64,000 nt of DNA from an uncultured Pelagibacteraceae bacterium (GCA_902591025.1 CACIZB010000001.1:62001-126000), one strand, 5' to 3'. Numbered from the stretch's first letter, positions 16,098-25,368 are shown. A program made the numbers and translations. The notes: generated by a model from the letters alone, not told the origin.

Positions 16098-17075
16098 ATG
16101 AAAAATGATGTAGAAAAAAATATATCTATTTTGATACCCTCGAAGATCCTAGATGATAATTTGAGGTACTGCATAAAACAAATAAGGAAATTTTACAAAA
16201 ATATAAAAATAATTTTAGTTTTAGATAAATCCTCTGTATCTAAAGTGGATAAAAATATTCAAATAGTTATTTCTGGAAATAAAACTATTGGATTTAAAAG
16301 AAATTTAGGTCTCAAGCATGTAGTTACTAAATTTGTATCTTTTATTGATAGCGACGCATATCCGAATTCACGTTGGTTAGATGAAAGTTTAAATTTATTT
16401 AAAAATAGAAAAATTGCTTTAGTAGGTGGGCCAAATTTATCTCCAAAAACTAAAAATATTGAAAAAATTTTAGTTGCGAGATCAAGAAAGAATTCAATAG
16501 TTACACTTAATCCTAAAGTAAAATCTATTAAAACTAATAAACATTTTATAAATTTTTTACCAAGTTGTAATATGATAATGAGAACTTCAATATATAAAAA
16601 AATTAAAGGGATGGATCCACGACTTTACTCTAGTGAAGAAATTTCTTTAAACTACAAATTAAACAAAAAGGGTTTTAAAATGGTTTTTAGTCCCAAAGTT
16701 TTCATTTTTCACTCTGATAGAAATTTTAAACATTTTGCTCGCCAAAGATTTATTTATGGTTCAACTGGCTTATGGTGTTTAATAAGATATCCATGTAAGG
16801 AAAGTTTTATGTTGTTTGCATCAAGCTTTCCAACATTATTTATTTTATTTTTTCCAATGGTATTTATTGGTAACGCCTTAAAGTTGACTTTTTTATTTGG
16901 TATACTTTTCCTAATTTTATTAATATTTATAAATAGTGTGAAAATTAATTTTAAAAATAATTTTTTTAAAAGTGTAAAATTATCTTTTATAAGTTTCTTT
17001 TATCCAGGTCTAGGTCTTCTTGCGAGAATTTTTTTGAAAAATGATACATTTAAAAAATTGTATACACAAAAATAA
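16098..17075 (+). CDS. Membrane-associated GT2-family glycosyltransferase
   Basis: 325 residues. The N-terminal GT-A domain has ILIPSK, a GFKRNLGL segment and the DSD motif in SFIDSDAYP (84-86). An acceptor region with SSEEISLNYKL follows near 185. The C-terminus has two or more membrane segments (about 220-260 and 262-275) and a basic tail. It is likely an inner-membrane enzyme in surface polysaccharide or glycolipid synthesis. It ends 2 nt before the radical SAM gene, so the two are almost certainly co-expressed. Confidence 0.8.
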   Translation: MKNDVEKNISILIPSKILDDNLRYCIKQIRKFYKNIKIILVLDKSSVSKVDKNIQIVISGNKTIGFKRNLGLKHVVTKFVSFIDSDAYPNSRWLDESLNLFKNRKIALVGGPNLSPKTKNIEKILVARSRKNSIVTLNPKVKSIKTNKHFINFLPSCNMIMRTSIYKKIKGMDPRLYSSEEISLNYKLNKKGFKMVFSPKVFIFHSDRNFKHFARQRFIYGSTGLWCLIRYPCKESFMLFASSFPTLFILFFPMVFIGNALKLTFLFGILFLILLIFINSVKINFKNNFFKSVKLSFISFFYPGLGLLARIFLKNDTFKKLYTQK

Positions 17076-17077
17076 AA

Positions 17078-18181
17078 ATGATATTTAAAAAAACAAACAT
17101 AGCAAAAGTTTTAAATAATGTGTATTTTAAAAAAAAAACTCCTATTAGTCTTATTCATTTTTTAACAAATAGATGCAACGCGAGATGCTCTTTCTGCTTT
17201 ATTGATTTTGATAATCCAAAAACTTTTGCTGGAGAATTAACTTTGGAAGAAATTGATAAAATGACAAAAAATATGGGAGAAACTTTATTAAATGTGAATT
17301 TTACTGGTGGGGAACCTTTTGCAAGAAAAGATATTGTAGAGATAGCAAAAACCTATATTAGAAATACAACTATTCAATCAATTTATATAACTACCAATGC
17401 AAGTCTACCCGATAGAGTAATTGATTTTGCTAAAGAAATTAATAATTTTGATCCTAATATTGAATTAAGTTTTCAAATATCTATAGATGATCTACCAGAA
17501 AAACATAATTCTGTTAGAAAAATTAAAAATTTATTTGATAGCTGCTTAATTACTTATAATAGTCTTCGAGATCTAAAAAATCCAAAGATTAACCCTTCTG
17601 TTAACATAACTGTATCAGAGGAAAACTGTTCTAATATAAAATCTATTTTTTATTACTTTGTTAATGATTGCAATATAGACTCAATAAAATGCTGTATAGT
17701 AAGAGATGAAGGTATATACAAAACAGCGGATGACAAGAAAAAAAAAATATTGGATGCATATACATGGCTGACAGAAGAAATTAAAAATTTAAAAAAATCA
17801 AAAAAAATCAAAAATTATAACAACTCACTTCAAGGTAAAATTCATAATACAAAAGATGATATTTCCTGGGAAATGGTAAAAAAAATTTATAAAGACAATA
17901 CCTATTTGAGTCCATGTCATGCATCATCTTTATTTGGTGTTATAACTGCAGATGGAAAAATTTACCCATGTGAAATACTTGAGGATAAATTAATAGGCGA
18001 TTTAAGAAAAAATGATATGGATTTTTTAAAAGTTTGGAATAGTCCTACAAACACAGATGTTAAGAGATTTATACATAAAACTAATTGTAGGTGTACATAT
18101 GAATGTGCAATTTCTTTTAATATTTTGGGTAATTGGCGTTATCAACACAAACTAATTTCTAGCCTTTTAAATCGTTATTAA
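17078..18181 (+). CDS. Radical SAM protein with C-terminal cysteine-rich (SPASM/twitch-like) region
   Basis: A 367-residue radical SAM enzyme. The 4Fe-4S motif CNARCSFC (C33, C37, C40) and the SAM-binding GGEP (77-80) are intact. The C-terminal quarter has further cysteines (SPCHASS, YPCEIL, NCRCTYECA) in a DGKIYPCE context typical of SPASM or twitch domains that hold auxiliary clusters. Such enzymes modify peptides, sugars or lipids; no substrate can be named here. It follows the GT2 gene by 2 nt and precedes the glucosylglycerate genes by 37 nt, so a glycan or lipid modification is a reasonable guess. Confidence 0.82.
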   Translation: MIFKKTNIAKVLNNVYFKKKTPISLIHFLTNRCNARCSFCFIDFDNPKTFAGELTLEEIDKMTKNMGETLLNVNFTGGEPFARKDIVEIAKTYIRNTTIQSIYITTNASLPDRVIDFAKEINNFDPNIELSFQISIDDLPEKHNSVRKIKNLFDSCLITYNSLRDLKNPKINPSVNITVSEENCSNIKSIFYYFVNDCNIDSIKCCIVRDEGIYKTADDKKKKILDAYTWLTEEIKNLKKSKKIKNYNNSLQGKIHNTKDDISWEMVKKIYKDNTYLSPCHASSLFGVITADGKIYPCEILEDKLIGDLRKNDMDFLKVWNSPTNTDVKRFIHKTNCRCTYECAISFNILGNWRYQHKLISSLLNRY

Positions 18182-18218
18182 ATTTTTTTTATTTATCTTT
18201 TGTGCTTATAATTAGATA

Positions 18219-19025
18219 ATGAAGAAAATATTCTCAATTGTAATATTCACTGATTTAGATGGCTCTCTTTTACACAGAGAGACTTTTAAATTTGATCAAA
18301 TCAAAGAATATATAAAATCACTTATAGATAAAGGAATAATTATCATTCCGAATACAAGTAAAACCGATAAAGAGATTGAAAAATTTAATAAAGAACTTGG
18401 AGTAGAGCTCCCATACATTTCAGAAAATGGATCATTAATACATGGCCTAAATCTAATCAATACTAATTTTCCCAATAAAATCGTTCTTAGTCGATCAAAA
18501 GAAGAATTATTAAAAATTTTTAACAATAAAGTATCTGAAAAATTAAGAAATAAATGCATACAAATTTTAAATATTAATAAAAAAGAACAAGAAAAAATTC
18601 TGGGACAAAAAGATGAAAAACTTAAGGATGCCTTGGATAGAAAGTATACTTTACCCTTTTTATTCAAAGGAGATAAAAAAGATAAAAATAAATTATTAAA
18701 AATTTTAAATTCTTGCTCATTAACTTTCCAAGAAGGTGGCCGTGTTTCAAATCTTTGTGATAATACAAATAAAGTAAAATCAATGAATAGAGTAGTAAAA
18801 ATTTTAAAAAAAACTGAGGATAAGATTAAAACAATAGCAGTTGGTGATAATTATAATGATTTAGACATGCTTAAAAAATGTGATGTACCGTGTTTAGTTT
18901 TCAATGATCAATTTAAATTAGAAGAAATAAATATTGACAATCTTATATTTTCAAATAAGCCATCACCTGAGGGCTGGGCTGATGTGATTAAAATGGCTCT
19001 AGATAAATTGAATTATAAAGTCTAA
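18219..19025 (+). CDS. Glucosyl-3-phosphoglycerate phosphatase (HAD-IIB, MpgP-like)
   Basis: A HAD-superfamily phosphatase of 268 residues in the mannosyl/glucosyl-3-phosphoglycerate phosphatase group. Motif I is FTDLDGSLL with D12 and D14, motif II is PNTSKTDKE, and the C-terminal motif IV is AVGDNYNDLDML. The cap of about 100 residues between motifs II and IV fits type IIB. The next gene encodes a glucosyl-3-phosphoglycerate synthase, so this enzyme should release glucosylglycerate from the phosphorylated intermediate. Mannosyl specificity is not excluded by sequence alone. Confidence 0.8.
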   Translation: MKKIFSIVIFTDLDGSLLHRETFKFDQIKEYIKSLIDKGIIIIPNTSKTDKEIEKFNKELGVELPYISENGSLIHGLNLINTNFPNKIVLSRSKEELLKIFNNKVSEKLRNKCIQILNINKKEQEKILGQKDEKLKDALDRKYTLPFLFKGDKKDKNKLLKILNSCSLTFQEGGRVSNLCDNTNKVKSMNRVVKILKKTEDKIKTIAVGDNYNDLDMLKKCDVPCLVFNDQFKLEEINIDNLIFSNKPSPEGWADVIKMALDKLNYKV

Positions 19026-19033
19026 AATTTAAA

Positions 19034-20254
19034 ATGGGTGATTTTTCTCAAAATGGAATAATATCAACTTTACATGACTTTGGAACAAGATCTACAAGTG
19101 AAATTGAAAAAGATCTGCTAAGATTTTCCAAAGAAAGAAAGATGGAGTTAATTTTACCTTGTTTATATTCTGAACTAGAGGGAACTGCTTTACCAAAAAT
19201 CGTAGATGAGATAAGTAAAACTAAATATTTAGATCATGTTATTGTTGGTTTAGATAAAGCAAACCTTGCTCAAGCAAAAAAAGCTTGGAAATTTTTTAAA
19301 AAATTAAAAACCCCTTTTTCCCTTTTATGGAATGATGGGCCTGAACTAAAAAAACTTGATCAAGAGTTAAAAAAAAAAGATCTCTCACCCAGTGAGCTCG
19401 GTAAAGGTAGAAATGTTTGGTATTGCATTGGCATGTCCATAGCAAGAGATACTGCTCGTTCAGTAGCTCTGCACGATTGTGATATTAAAACTTATGATAG
19501 AAGAATGTTAGCAAAACTTTTTTATCCCGTGGTAAATCCACTTTTTAACTTTGAGTTTTGTAAAGGATATTACCCAAGAGTAGCGAACAGTAAAATGAAT
19601 GGTCGAGTTGCAAGATTACTTGTTTTTCCTTTACTAACAGCTTTAGAAAAAACTATCGGTAAAAGTGATTATTTAAATTTTATGAAGTCATTTAAATATC
19701 CCTTAGCTGGAGAATTTTCATTTAGACGAAATGTATTGCCAGAATTAAGAATATCTTCTGATTGGGGAATAGAAGTTGGAATTTTATCTGAAATGCAAAG
19801 AAGTTTTTCGCCTCAAAATATTTGTCAAGTAGATTTGGCAGATACATATGATCACAAGCATCAGGTTTTATCTATAGATGACGAAACTAAAGGACTATCT
19901 AGAATGTCAATCGATATTATTAAAACGTTTATAAAAAAATTAGCTACTCAAGGGAATTCATTTAGTCGAGAAAAATTTAGATCTTTAAAGGCAACTTATT
20001 ACAGATCAGCTTTAGATTTAATCGATATATATAGGAGTGATGCATATATGAATGGTTTAGAGTTTGACTCTCATACTGAAGAGAAGGCCGTTGAATTATT
20101 TGCAATGAATATTATGAAAGCTGGAGAAGCTTTTATTCTTAATCCAATGGATACACCTTTTATACCAACATGGAGTAGAGTTAAAAGTGCTATCCCTGAT
20201 TTTTTGAAAAGATTAGAAAGAGCTGTTAATGAAGATAACAAAAAATATTATTAA
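19034..20254 (+). CDS. gpgS: Glucosyl-3-phosphoglycerate synthase (GT81-like)
   Basis: A 406-residue glycosyltransferase resembling GpgS, which transfers glucose from a nucleotide sugar to 3-phosphoglycerate. Supporting features are the early ELILPCLYSELEG segment, the GKGRNVWYCIGMSIA region, the metal-binding DCD (148-150) within ALHDCDIKTYD, the FCKGYYPR stretch, and SSDWGIEVGIL with the later DTYDHKHQ motif. It lies 8 nt after the phosphatase and overlaps the phosphorylase start at TAATG. Expression with those genes makes a compatible-solute pathway. The alternative is a close mannosyl-3-phosphoglycerate synthase relative. Confidence 0.82.
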   Translation: MGDFSQNGIISTLHDFGTRSTSEIEKDLLRFSKERKMELILPCLYSELEGTALPKIVDEISKTKYLDHVIVGLDKANLAQAKKAWKFFKKLKTPFSLLWNDGPELKKLDQELKKKDLSPSELGKGRNVWYCIGMSIARDTARSVALHDCDIKTYDRRMLAKLFYPVVNPLFNFEFCKGYYPRVANSKMNGRVARLLVFPLLTALEKTIGKSDYLNFMKSFKYPLAGEFSFRRNVLPELRISSDWGIEVGILSEMQRSFSPQNICQVDLADTYDHKHQVLSIDDETKGLSRMSIDIIKTFIKKLATQGNSFSREKFRSLKATYYRSALDLIDIYRSDAYMNGLEFDSHTEEKAVELFAMNIMKAGEAFILNPMDTPFIPTWSRVKSAIPDFLKRLERAVNEDNKKYY

Positions 20255-21978
20255 TGTTATCCAAAATAAATCAAAAAAGAATCTATTCTAAATTAAATAA
20301 TATTTATAAAATTCATTGTCCAAGTGAAAATATTTATTTTTACACAAATGAAATTGTAAAACTCATAAATAGGTTTAATAAAAAAAATAAAAAAAAGAAA
20401 AAATATATATCTGAAAAAACCTCAATGCTTATTTGCTATGGAGATAGCATTTTTTCCCAAAATCAAAAACATTCAATTAAAGTATTCAAAAACTTCTTTA
20501 ATAAAAAATTAAGTAAAAATTTTAATACTGTTCATTTTTTACCATTTTATCCCTCAAGCAGTGATAGTGGTTTTGCAGTTAAAGATCATTACAAAATTGA
20601 TAGCAAACTTGGAAATTGGTCTGATATTAAAACTTTTTCTAAAAAAAATGATGTGATGGCAGACATTGTCATTAATCATTCATCTGCAAGAGGTTTATGG
20701 TTTAAAAATTTTTTAAAAGGAAAAAGACCTGGTAAAGATTATTTTTTTACGGTAGATAGTAAATTTAACACCTCAAAAGTGGTGAGGCCAAGAGATCATA
20801 AACTATTAAAAAAAATAAATATTTTTAATAAAATTGATTATCTTTGGCGAACATTCAGCCCAGATCAACTAGACCTAAATTTTAAAAACCCTGCAGTATT
20901 ATTGCGCTTTATAAAGATTATGATTAATCTAATTAATAATGGAGTGACTATTTTTAGATTAGACGCAATCGCTTACTTATGGAAGGAAAGTGGAACAAAG
21001 TGTATTAACTTAAGAAAGACACATGAAATTATAAAAATCCTAAGAATAATTATTAGCTTGCTAAATACTCAAAGCCTAATAGTTACTGAAACTAATTTAC
21101 CTGAAAAAGAAAATTTAAGTTACTTTGGAAATCATGATGAAGCTAATTGGATATATAATTTTTCCTTGCCACCTTTATTAATACATGCCTTTTTATTTGA
21201 AAATAATTTCTATCTCTATAATTGGAGTAAAAAACTTCCGAAAAGTAAAGTCGGAAATTGTTATCTAAATTTTATTGCATCTCATGATGGTATTGGAATT
21301 AGGCCTACTGAAGGAATACTGAGTGACAAAGTCTTAAAAGATTTTCTAAACAGACTAAAGAAAAATGGATCAAAATTTTCATATAGAAAAATTCAAAACA
21401 AATCAAAAAAAGTTTACGAGGCAAATATAACAGTATTTGATGCTTTAAAAAAAACTAATTACGATAATGGTGAATTTGCTTTTGACAGGTATGTTTCTGC
21501 GCATTCAATAATGATTGCATTCGAGGGAGTACCTGCCATTTATTTTAACTCTATATTTGGCACATCTAATGATGAGGCAAAGTTTGTAATTACCGGTAAT
21601 AATCGAGATGTTAATAGATATAAATGGAATTTAAAAAATATTACAAACAAACTTAATAATAAAGATTCTAAAGAAAGTTTTTTTTATAAAAAAATTTCCA
21701 ATCTATTAATTATCAAAAAAAAGCAAAAAGCATTTCATCCAAACGCGAATAGAGAGAATATTAATCTTGGATCAAAAATATTTTCTTTTAAAAGAGAAAG
21801 TATTGATAAAAAACAAACTATAATTTGCATAACAAATCTCTCCTCAGAAATGCAATATTTCAAGTTAAATAAAAAGTTTTTAAAATATAAGGACTTATTA
21901 GGAAGTAAAATATTTTTTACACTTGATAAAAAAATTAAGCTAGATCCCTGTCAAACACTCTGGCTATCTAATAGATAA
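20254..21978 (+). CDS. GH13_18 phosphorylase, probable glucosylglycerate phosphorylase
   Basis: 574 residues, a sucrose-phosphorylase-like GH13 enzyme. HFLPFYPSSSDSGFAVKDH (about 94-112), the nucleophile D237 in IFRLDAIAY, the acid/base E279 in VTETNLP and D345 in ASHDGIG are present. The RLDAIAYLWKESGT and THEII segments fit the subgroup that includes glucosylglycerate and sucrose phosphorylases. Placement directly after gpgS favours glucosylglycerate: phosphorolysis would return glucose 1-phosphate and glycerate. It begins at the TAATG overlap with gpgS and converges with the Anbu gene, leaving 1 nt between stops. Exact substrate specificity is inferred from context. Confidence 0.78.
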   Translation: MLSKINQKRIYSKLNNIYKIHCPSENIYFYTNEIVKLINRFNKKNKKKKKYISEKTSMLICYGDSIFSQNQKHSIKVFKNFFNKKLSKNFNTVHFLPFYPSSSDSGFAVKDHYKIDSKLGNWSDIKTFSKKNDVMADIVINHSSARGLWFKNFLKGKRPGKDYFFTVDSKFNTSKVVRPRDHKLLKKINIFNKIDYLWRTFSPDQLDLNFKNPAVLLRFIKIMINLINNGVTIFRLDAIAYLWKESGTKCINLRKTHEIIKILRIIISLLNTQSLIVTETNLPEKENLSYFGNHDEANWIYNFSLPPLLIHAFLFENNFYLYNWSKKLPKSKVGNCYLNFIASHDGIGIRPTEGILSDKVLKDFLNRLKKNGSKFSYRKIQNKSKKVYEANITVFDALKKTNYDNGEFAFDRYVSAHSIMIAFEGVPAIYFNSIFGTSNDEAKFVITGNNRDVNRYKWNLKNITNKLNNKDSKESFFYKKISNLLIIKKKQKAFHPNANRENINLGSKIFSFKRESIDKKQTIICITNLSSEMQYFKLNKKFLKYKDLLGSKIFFTLDKKIKLDPCQTLWLSNR

Positions 21979-21979
21979 A

Positions 21980-22705
21980 TTATTTTTCCCAATCAAATCT
22001 TGGAAAAGAGTCGAAAATTTTAAATATACCATCCGACCATTGATTACAAACTTTAGAGTATTCTTCATCAGCAATGTTTAAACATTTTTGTGCAAGTATT
22101 TTATATTCATCTTTTTTGTAAACCACAAAATCAATAGGTGGCCCAACAGTTAAATCGCTTTTTAAAGTAGAGTCGATTGAAATCAAAGCACACCTAGAAG
22201 CATCTCCTATAGTTACATCAGGTTTTATAACTCTATCTAAAATTGGTTTGCCATATTTAACCTCACCAATTACTAAATAAGGTTTGCTATCTGCTGGCTT
22301 GATATAATTACCCTGAGGGTAAACCAAATAAAGTTCCATAGGTTGGCCTTTAATTTGTCCACCAACTATAAAAGTTGATCCTAATAAAACTGTATCGGTA
22401 TTAATTCCTTTTGGCATTGAATGTTCAACATTTAGAGATCCTACATAAGAAGCTATTTGATCAAAATCTTTACAAGTATTTAAATTCATAATTCCAGATG
22501 TATCTTTTAAATCTTTTTCAATAGACTTATATACAGCTTGTGAAGTACCTAAATTTCCTGAAGTGACAATTACAATTGTTCTATTACCAACATCATAAGT
22601 AAACATTTTAGAATAAATATTTACATTATCCAGTCCTGCATTAGTTCTTGAATCTGATGCAAAGACTAGACCATCTTTCGCTTTTATACCAATACAATAA
22701 GTCAT
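21980..22705 (-). CDS. Anbu-type proteasome-related peptidase
   Basis: A 241-residue member of the bacterial proteasome-like family (Anbu, related to HslV and the 20S beta subunit). After Met removal the N-terminus is Thr (TYCIGIKAKDGLVFASDSRTN), giving the nucleophile Thr2, with Asp18 in ASDSR and Lys33 in YSKM as the other expected catalytic residues. Anbu forms self-assembled rings without a dedicated unfoldase in studied species. The divergent neighbour is a circularly permuted ATP-grasp protein, the known partner gene of Anbu. The usual alpha-E and transglutaminase-like partners are not in this window. Confidence 0.85.
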   Translation of the reverse strand: MTYCIGIKAKDGLVFASDSRTNAGLDNVNIYSKMFTYDVGNRTIVIVTSGNLGTSQAVYKSIEKDLKDTSGIMNLNTCKDFDQIASYVGSLNVEHSMPKGINTDTVLLGSTFIVGGQIKGQPMELYLVYPQGNYIKPADSKPYLVIGEVKYGKPILDRVIKPDVTIGDASRCALISIDSTLKSDLTVGPPIDFVVYKKDEYKILAQKCLNIADEEYSKVCNQWSDGIFKIFDSFPRFDWEK

Positions 22706-22709
22706 ATTT

Positions 22710-22738
22710 ATTAAGCAATATTTTTAAATTTGCTTAAT
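22710..22738. promoter_or_regulatory. 9-bp perfect inverted repeat in the Anbu/ATP-grasp intergenic region
   Basis: ATTAAGCAA (22710-22718) and TTGCTTAAT (22730-22738) are exact reverse complements around an 11-bp centre. The structure begins 4 bp upstream of the Anbu start codon in the divergent intergenic region. It could be an operator, or a hairpin covering the Anbu ribosome-binding region. Confidence 0.5.
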
Positions 22739-22814
22739 GTATAATCTATTTCTTACATAACAGGTATAACAATTATACAATTGAATTAATTAGTTTAAAA
22801 TTTGAAGATATATT

Positions 22815-24257
22815 ATGGCCTCTAAATTATGGAAAGATTATAACGCTAAAAATGCATATGATGGTTATTTTACAGCGGACAACAAATTAAGAAAACACGC
22901 AAAAATAATATCTGGAATTTTAGAAAAATATGGGAAGAAAAAACTTCAAGAAATTGAAAAAAATTGTCAAAGTACAATTAGTGCCAGAGGAATAAATTTT
23001 AGAGTTTACGCTGCAAATAATAGAGCCGAAGAAAAAAAATGGCCTTTAGATATCATCCCTAGAATAATACCTAAACCCGTTTGGAATAAAATTTCAAAAG
23101 GTTTAAAACAAAGGGCTAAAGCTCTTAATCTTTTTATTGATGATATCTATAATCAAAAAAAAATTTTTAAAGATAATATAATACCTGCTGACTTAATTTT
23201 AAAATCTCCTTATTATATAAAGCAATGTGAAGGTTTTTCACCAAAATTTAAAGCTTGGTCAAATATATCTGGGATTGATTTAATTAGAAATAAAAATGGA
23301 GAATATTTAGTTCTTGAAGATAATTTAAGAGTACCATCAGGTGTCTCTTATATGCTTGAGAACAGAATGGTTATGATGGATGTTTTTCCAGAACTATTTT
23401 CTAGATATAAAGTTTCATCAATTCATCAATACACAAACAAATTATACAATTGTATGGTCGAATGTATTCCAAAAAAGACAGCCAATCCTCATATGGTTGT
23501 TTTAACTCCTGGTATTTATAATTCAGCTTACTTTGAACATTCATTTTTAGCAGAGCAAATGGGTATTGCTTTAGTCGAGGGTAAAGATCTTTTTGTTGAA
23601 GATGATAATGTTTACATGAAAACTGTAAAAGGGCCTCTTAAAGTTGACTGTATATACAGAAGACTTGATGACAGTTATTTGGATCCTAAAGTGTTTAATA
23701 AAGAGTCTTTAATCGGCGTTCCAGGTTTATTTAAATGTTGGTTAAAAAAAAATGTTGGTATCTTAAATGCAATAGGAACAGGGGTTGCAGATGACAAAGT
23801 TGTCTATTCGTATGTAAATAAAATGATTACTTATTATCTAGGTGAACAACCTTTGTTAAACCAAGTAGAAACATATTTATGTCATGAAGAAGATCAAAAA
23901 AAATATGTTTTGGAAAATCTATCTAAGTTAGTTGTAAAACCTGCAAATGCCTCTGGTGGCTATGGTTTAATGATAGGACCCAAAGCGCCAAAAAAAGAGA
24001 TTGAAGAGGTAAGACAGAAAATTTTAAAAAATCCAAGAGAATTTATTGCTCAACCACTAGAAGTGTTGTCAACTGGTCCAACTATAACTAATAATAATAT
24101 TGAGCCGAGACATGTTGATTTAAGACCATTCGTTTTAACAGGAAAATCAAATTATGTAACTTCAGGCGGACTAACAAGAGTAGCTTTAAGAAAAGGTAGC
24201 ACTATTGTAAATAGTTCACAAGGTGGCGGATCCAAAGACACCCTAATTGTTGGTTAA
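22815..24257 (+). CDS. Circularly permuted ATP-grasp type 2 family protein (DUF404/DUF407)
   Basis: 480 residues. The characteristic stretches are WPLDIIPRIIP, the EDNLRVPSGVSYMLENR region near 175-190, VDCIYRRLDDSYLDP, VVKPANASGGYGLMIGP near 378, and the C-terminal SGGLTRVALRKGS with the GGGSKDT ending. This family typically lies beside alpha-E, transglutaminase-like and Anbu genes and is thought to be a ligase acting on small peptides; no reaction is firmly known to me. It is divergent from the Anbu gene across 109 bp. The length is normal for the family. Confidence 0.88.
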   Translation: MASKLWKDYNAKNAYDGYFTADNKLRKHAKIISGILEKYGKKKLQEIEKNCQSTISARGINFRVYAANNRAEEKKWPLDIIPRIIPKPVWNKISKGLKQRAKALNLFIDDIYNQKKIFKDNIIPADLILKSPYYIKQCEGFSPKFKAWSNISGIDLIRNKNGEYLVLEDNLRVPSGVSYMLENRMVMMDVFPELFSRYKVSSIHQYTNKLYNCMVECIPKKTANPHMVVLTPGIYNSAYFEHSFLAEQMGIALVEGKDLFVEDDNVYMKTVKGPLKVDCIYRRLDDSYLDPKVFNKESLIGVPGLFKCWLKKNVGILNAIGTGVADDKVVYSYVNKMITYYLGEQPLLNQVETYLCHEEDQKKYVLENLSKLVVKPANASGGYGLMIGPKAPKKEIEEVRQKILKNPREFIAQPLEVLSTGPTITNNNIEPRHVDLRPFVLTGKSNYVTSGGLTRVALRKGSTIVNSSQGGGSKDTLIVG

Positions 24258-24263
24258 AAATAT

Positions 24264-24665
24264 TTATTTAATAAGAGCTTTTTCTAAATACTTTAAATCA
24301 AGTTTACAATCTCTGTAGCCATGCTTGACTACACTTAAATATCTTTCTGTTGGAAATTTAAAAGGTGTTTTTTTTGTCATAGTATAAGTCATCACTTTTT
24401 TACCTTCATGCAAAAAATAGTATTTTTTATATAAAATAGGAAAGTCTTCATAAACGTCTAACTTTTTTTCATCACTTTTTGATATTTCAAATAAACCGCC
24501 TGGAACAATTGAATTTTTTTTAGGTTCAATATCAGCTGCTCTATATTTACTTCTAAAAGTTAATCTAAAATCTTTTAAATCTATTTTTTTTAGAAATATG
24601 CTATCCTTACATCTTCTTTTCATTTGAAAATGATGGAGATTACTTCCATAAGCAAAATATAACAT
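24264..24665 (-). CDS. Gamma-glutamylcyclotransferase-like (GGCT/AIG2 fold) protein
   Basis: 133 residues. YGSN at 6-9 forms the substrate-binding loop of the cyclotransferase fold, and E73 in LDVYEDFP is the likely catalytic acid. Relatives cyclise gamma-glutamyl groups of peptides. The substrate is not known here. It lies downstream of an unknown methyltransferase-like gene by 4 nt and converges with the ATP-grasp gene. Confidence 0.8.
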   Translation of the reverse strand: MLYFAYGSNLHHFQMKRRCKDSIFLKKIDLKDFRLTFRSKYRAADIEPKKNSIVPGGLFEISKSDEKKLDVYEDFPILYKKYYFLHEGKKVMTYTMTKKTPFKFPTERYLSVVKHGYRDCKLDLKYLEKALIK

Positions 24666-24669
24666 AATA

Positions 24670-25368
24670 TTAAAAAGTCCTTTTTATTATAAAGAAATGT
24701 ACTGGAGCATCATTTTTATTTTTTTTAATACTTTTAATTGTTTTTAAAGATATCTTGTGACCAAACCATTCTGTTAACAAGTATGGAAAGAAACTAGCTT
24801 CTACTCCGAATGGATCCATTTTGCCTGAGGAAACAACTCCATGCTGGTCTGAGTGTTCAATAATTATGTATCTATCTTTTTTAATTTGATTTAACCAAGT
24901 ATTAAGAGCTTTCTCAGGATCATAACTTTGATCAAGAGAATTAGAATAAACAAAATCAAAATTGTCAATCCATTCTTTTTTTTCATTATGAAAATCATGA
25001 ACAATTGAATTTTCATAATTATTAGCTGTATCAGATATATCGGTGCCTATCACTTCAACATTAGGTATTTCTTTAATAAAACATTTTTGCTCAAAACCAT
25101 TTCTAGATCCATGACACAAACCTTTTATTTTTTCAGATTTAATACTTTCTTTTAAAAAATTACTTACAATTTTTAGAGTATTTTCATCCGCCCAAACTTT
25201 GTTGATTTTTTGTTTGTTAAAATATATCTGAGTATTTTTATACTCATCATAATTCTTATATTTATGGATATTAAATAATTTATCCGTAGTGTTTATTTTT
25301 GAAATTCTATAACCAAATTTTATTAGTGTCCTATTAATTAAATTTTTTACCCAATTAACAAGACTCAC
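24670..25368 (-). CDS. Methyltransferase-like protein of unknown substrate
   Basis: 232 residues. A Rossmann-like core is suggested by IKGLCHGSRNG (motif I position), VEVIGTDISD (motif II, acidic residue after the second strand), FDFVYSNSLDQSYDP, and YIIIEHSDQHGV. The basic N-terminal 60 residues are not recognised. The glycine motif is atypical, so activity is uncertain. It sits between cinA-like and cyclotransferase genes with gaps of 3 and 4 nt, suggesting a three-gene unit. Confidence 0.55.
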   Translation of the reverse strand: MSLVNWVKNLINRTLIKFGYRISKINTTDKLFNIHKYKNYDEYKNTQIYFNKQKINKVWADENTLKIVSNFLKESIKSEKIKGLCHGSRNGFEQKCFIKEIPNVEVIGTDISDTANNYENSIVHDFHNEKKEWIDNFDFVYSNSLDQSYDPEKALNTWLNQIKKDRYIIIEHSDQHGVVSSGKMDPFGVEASFFPYLLTEWFGHKISLKTIKSIKKNKNDAPVHFFIIKRTF

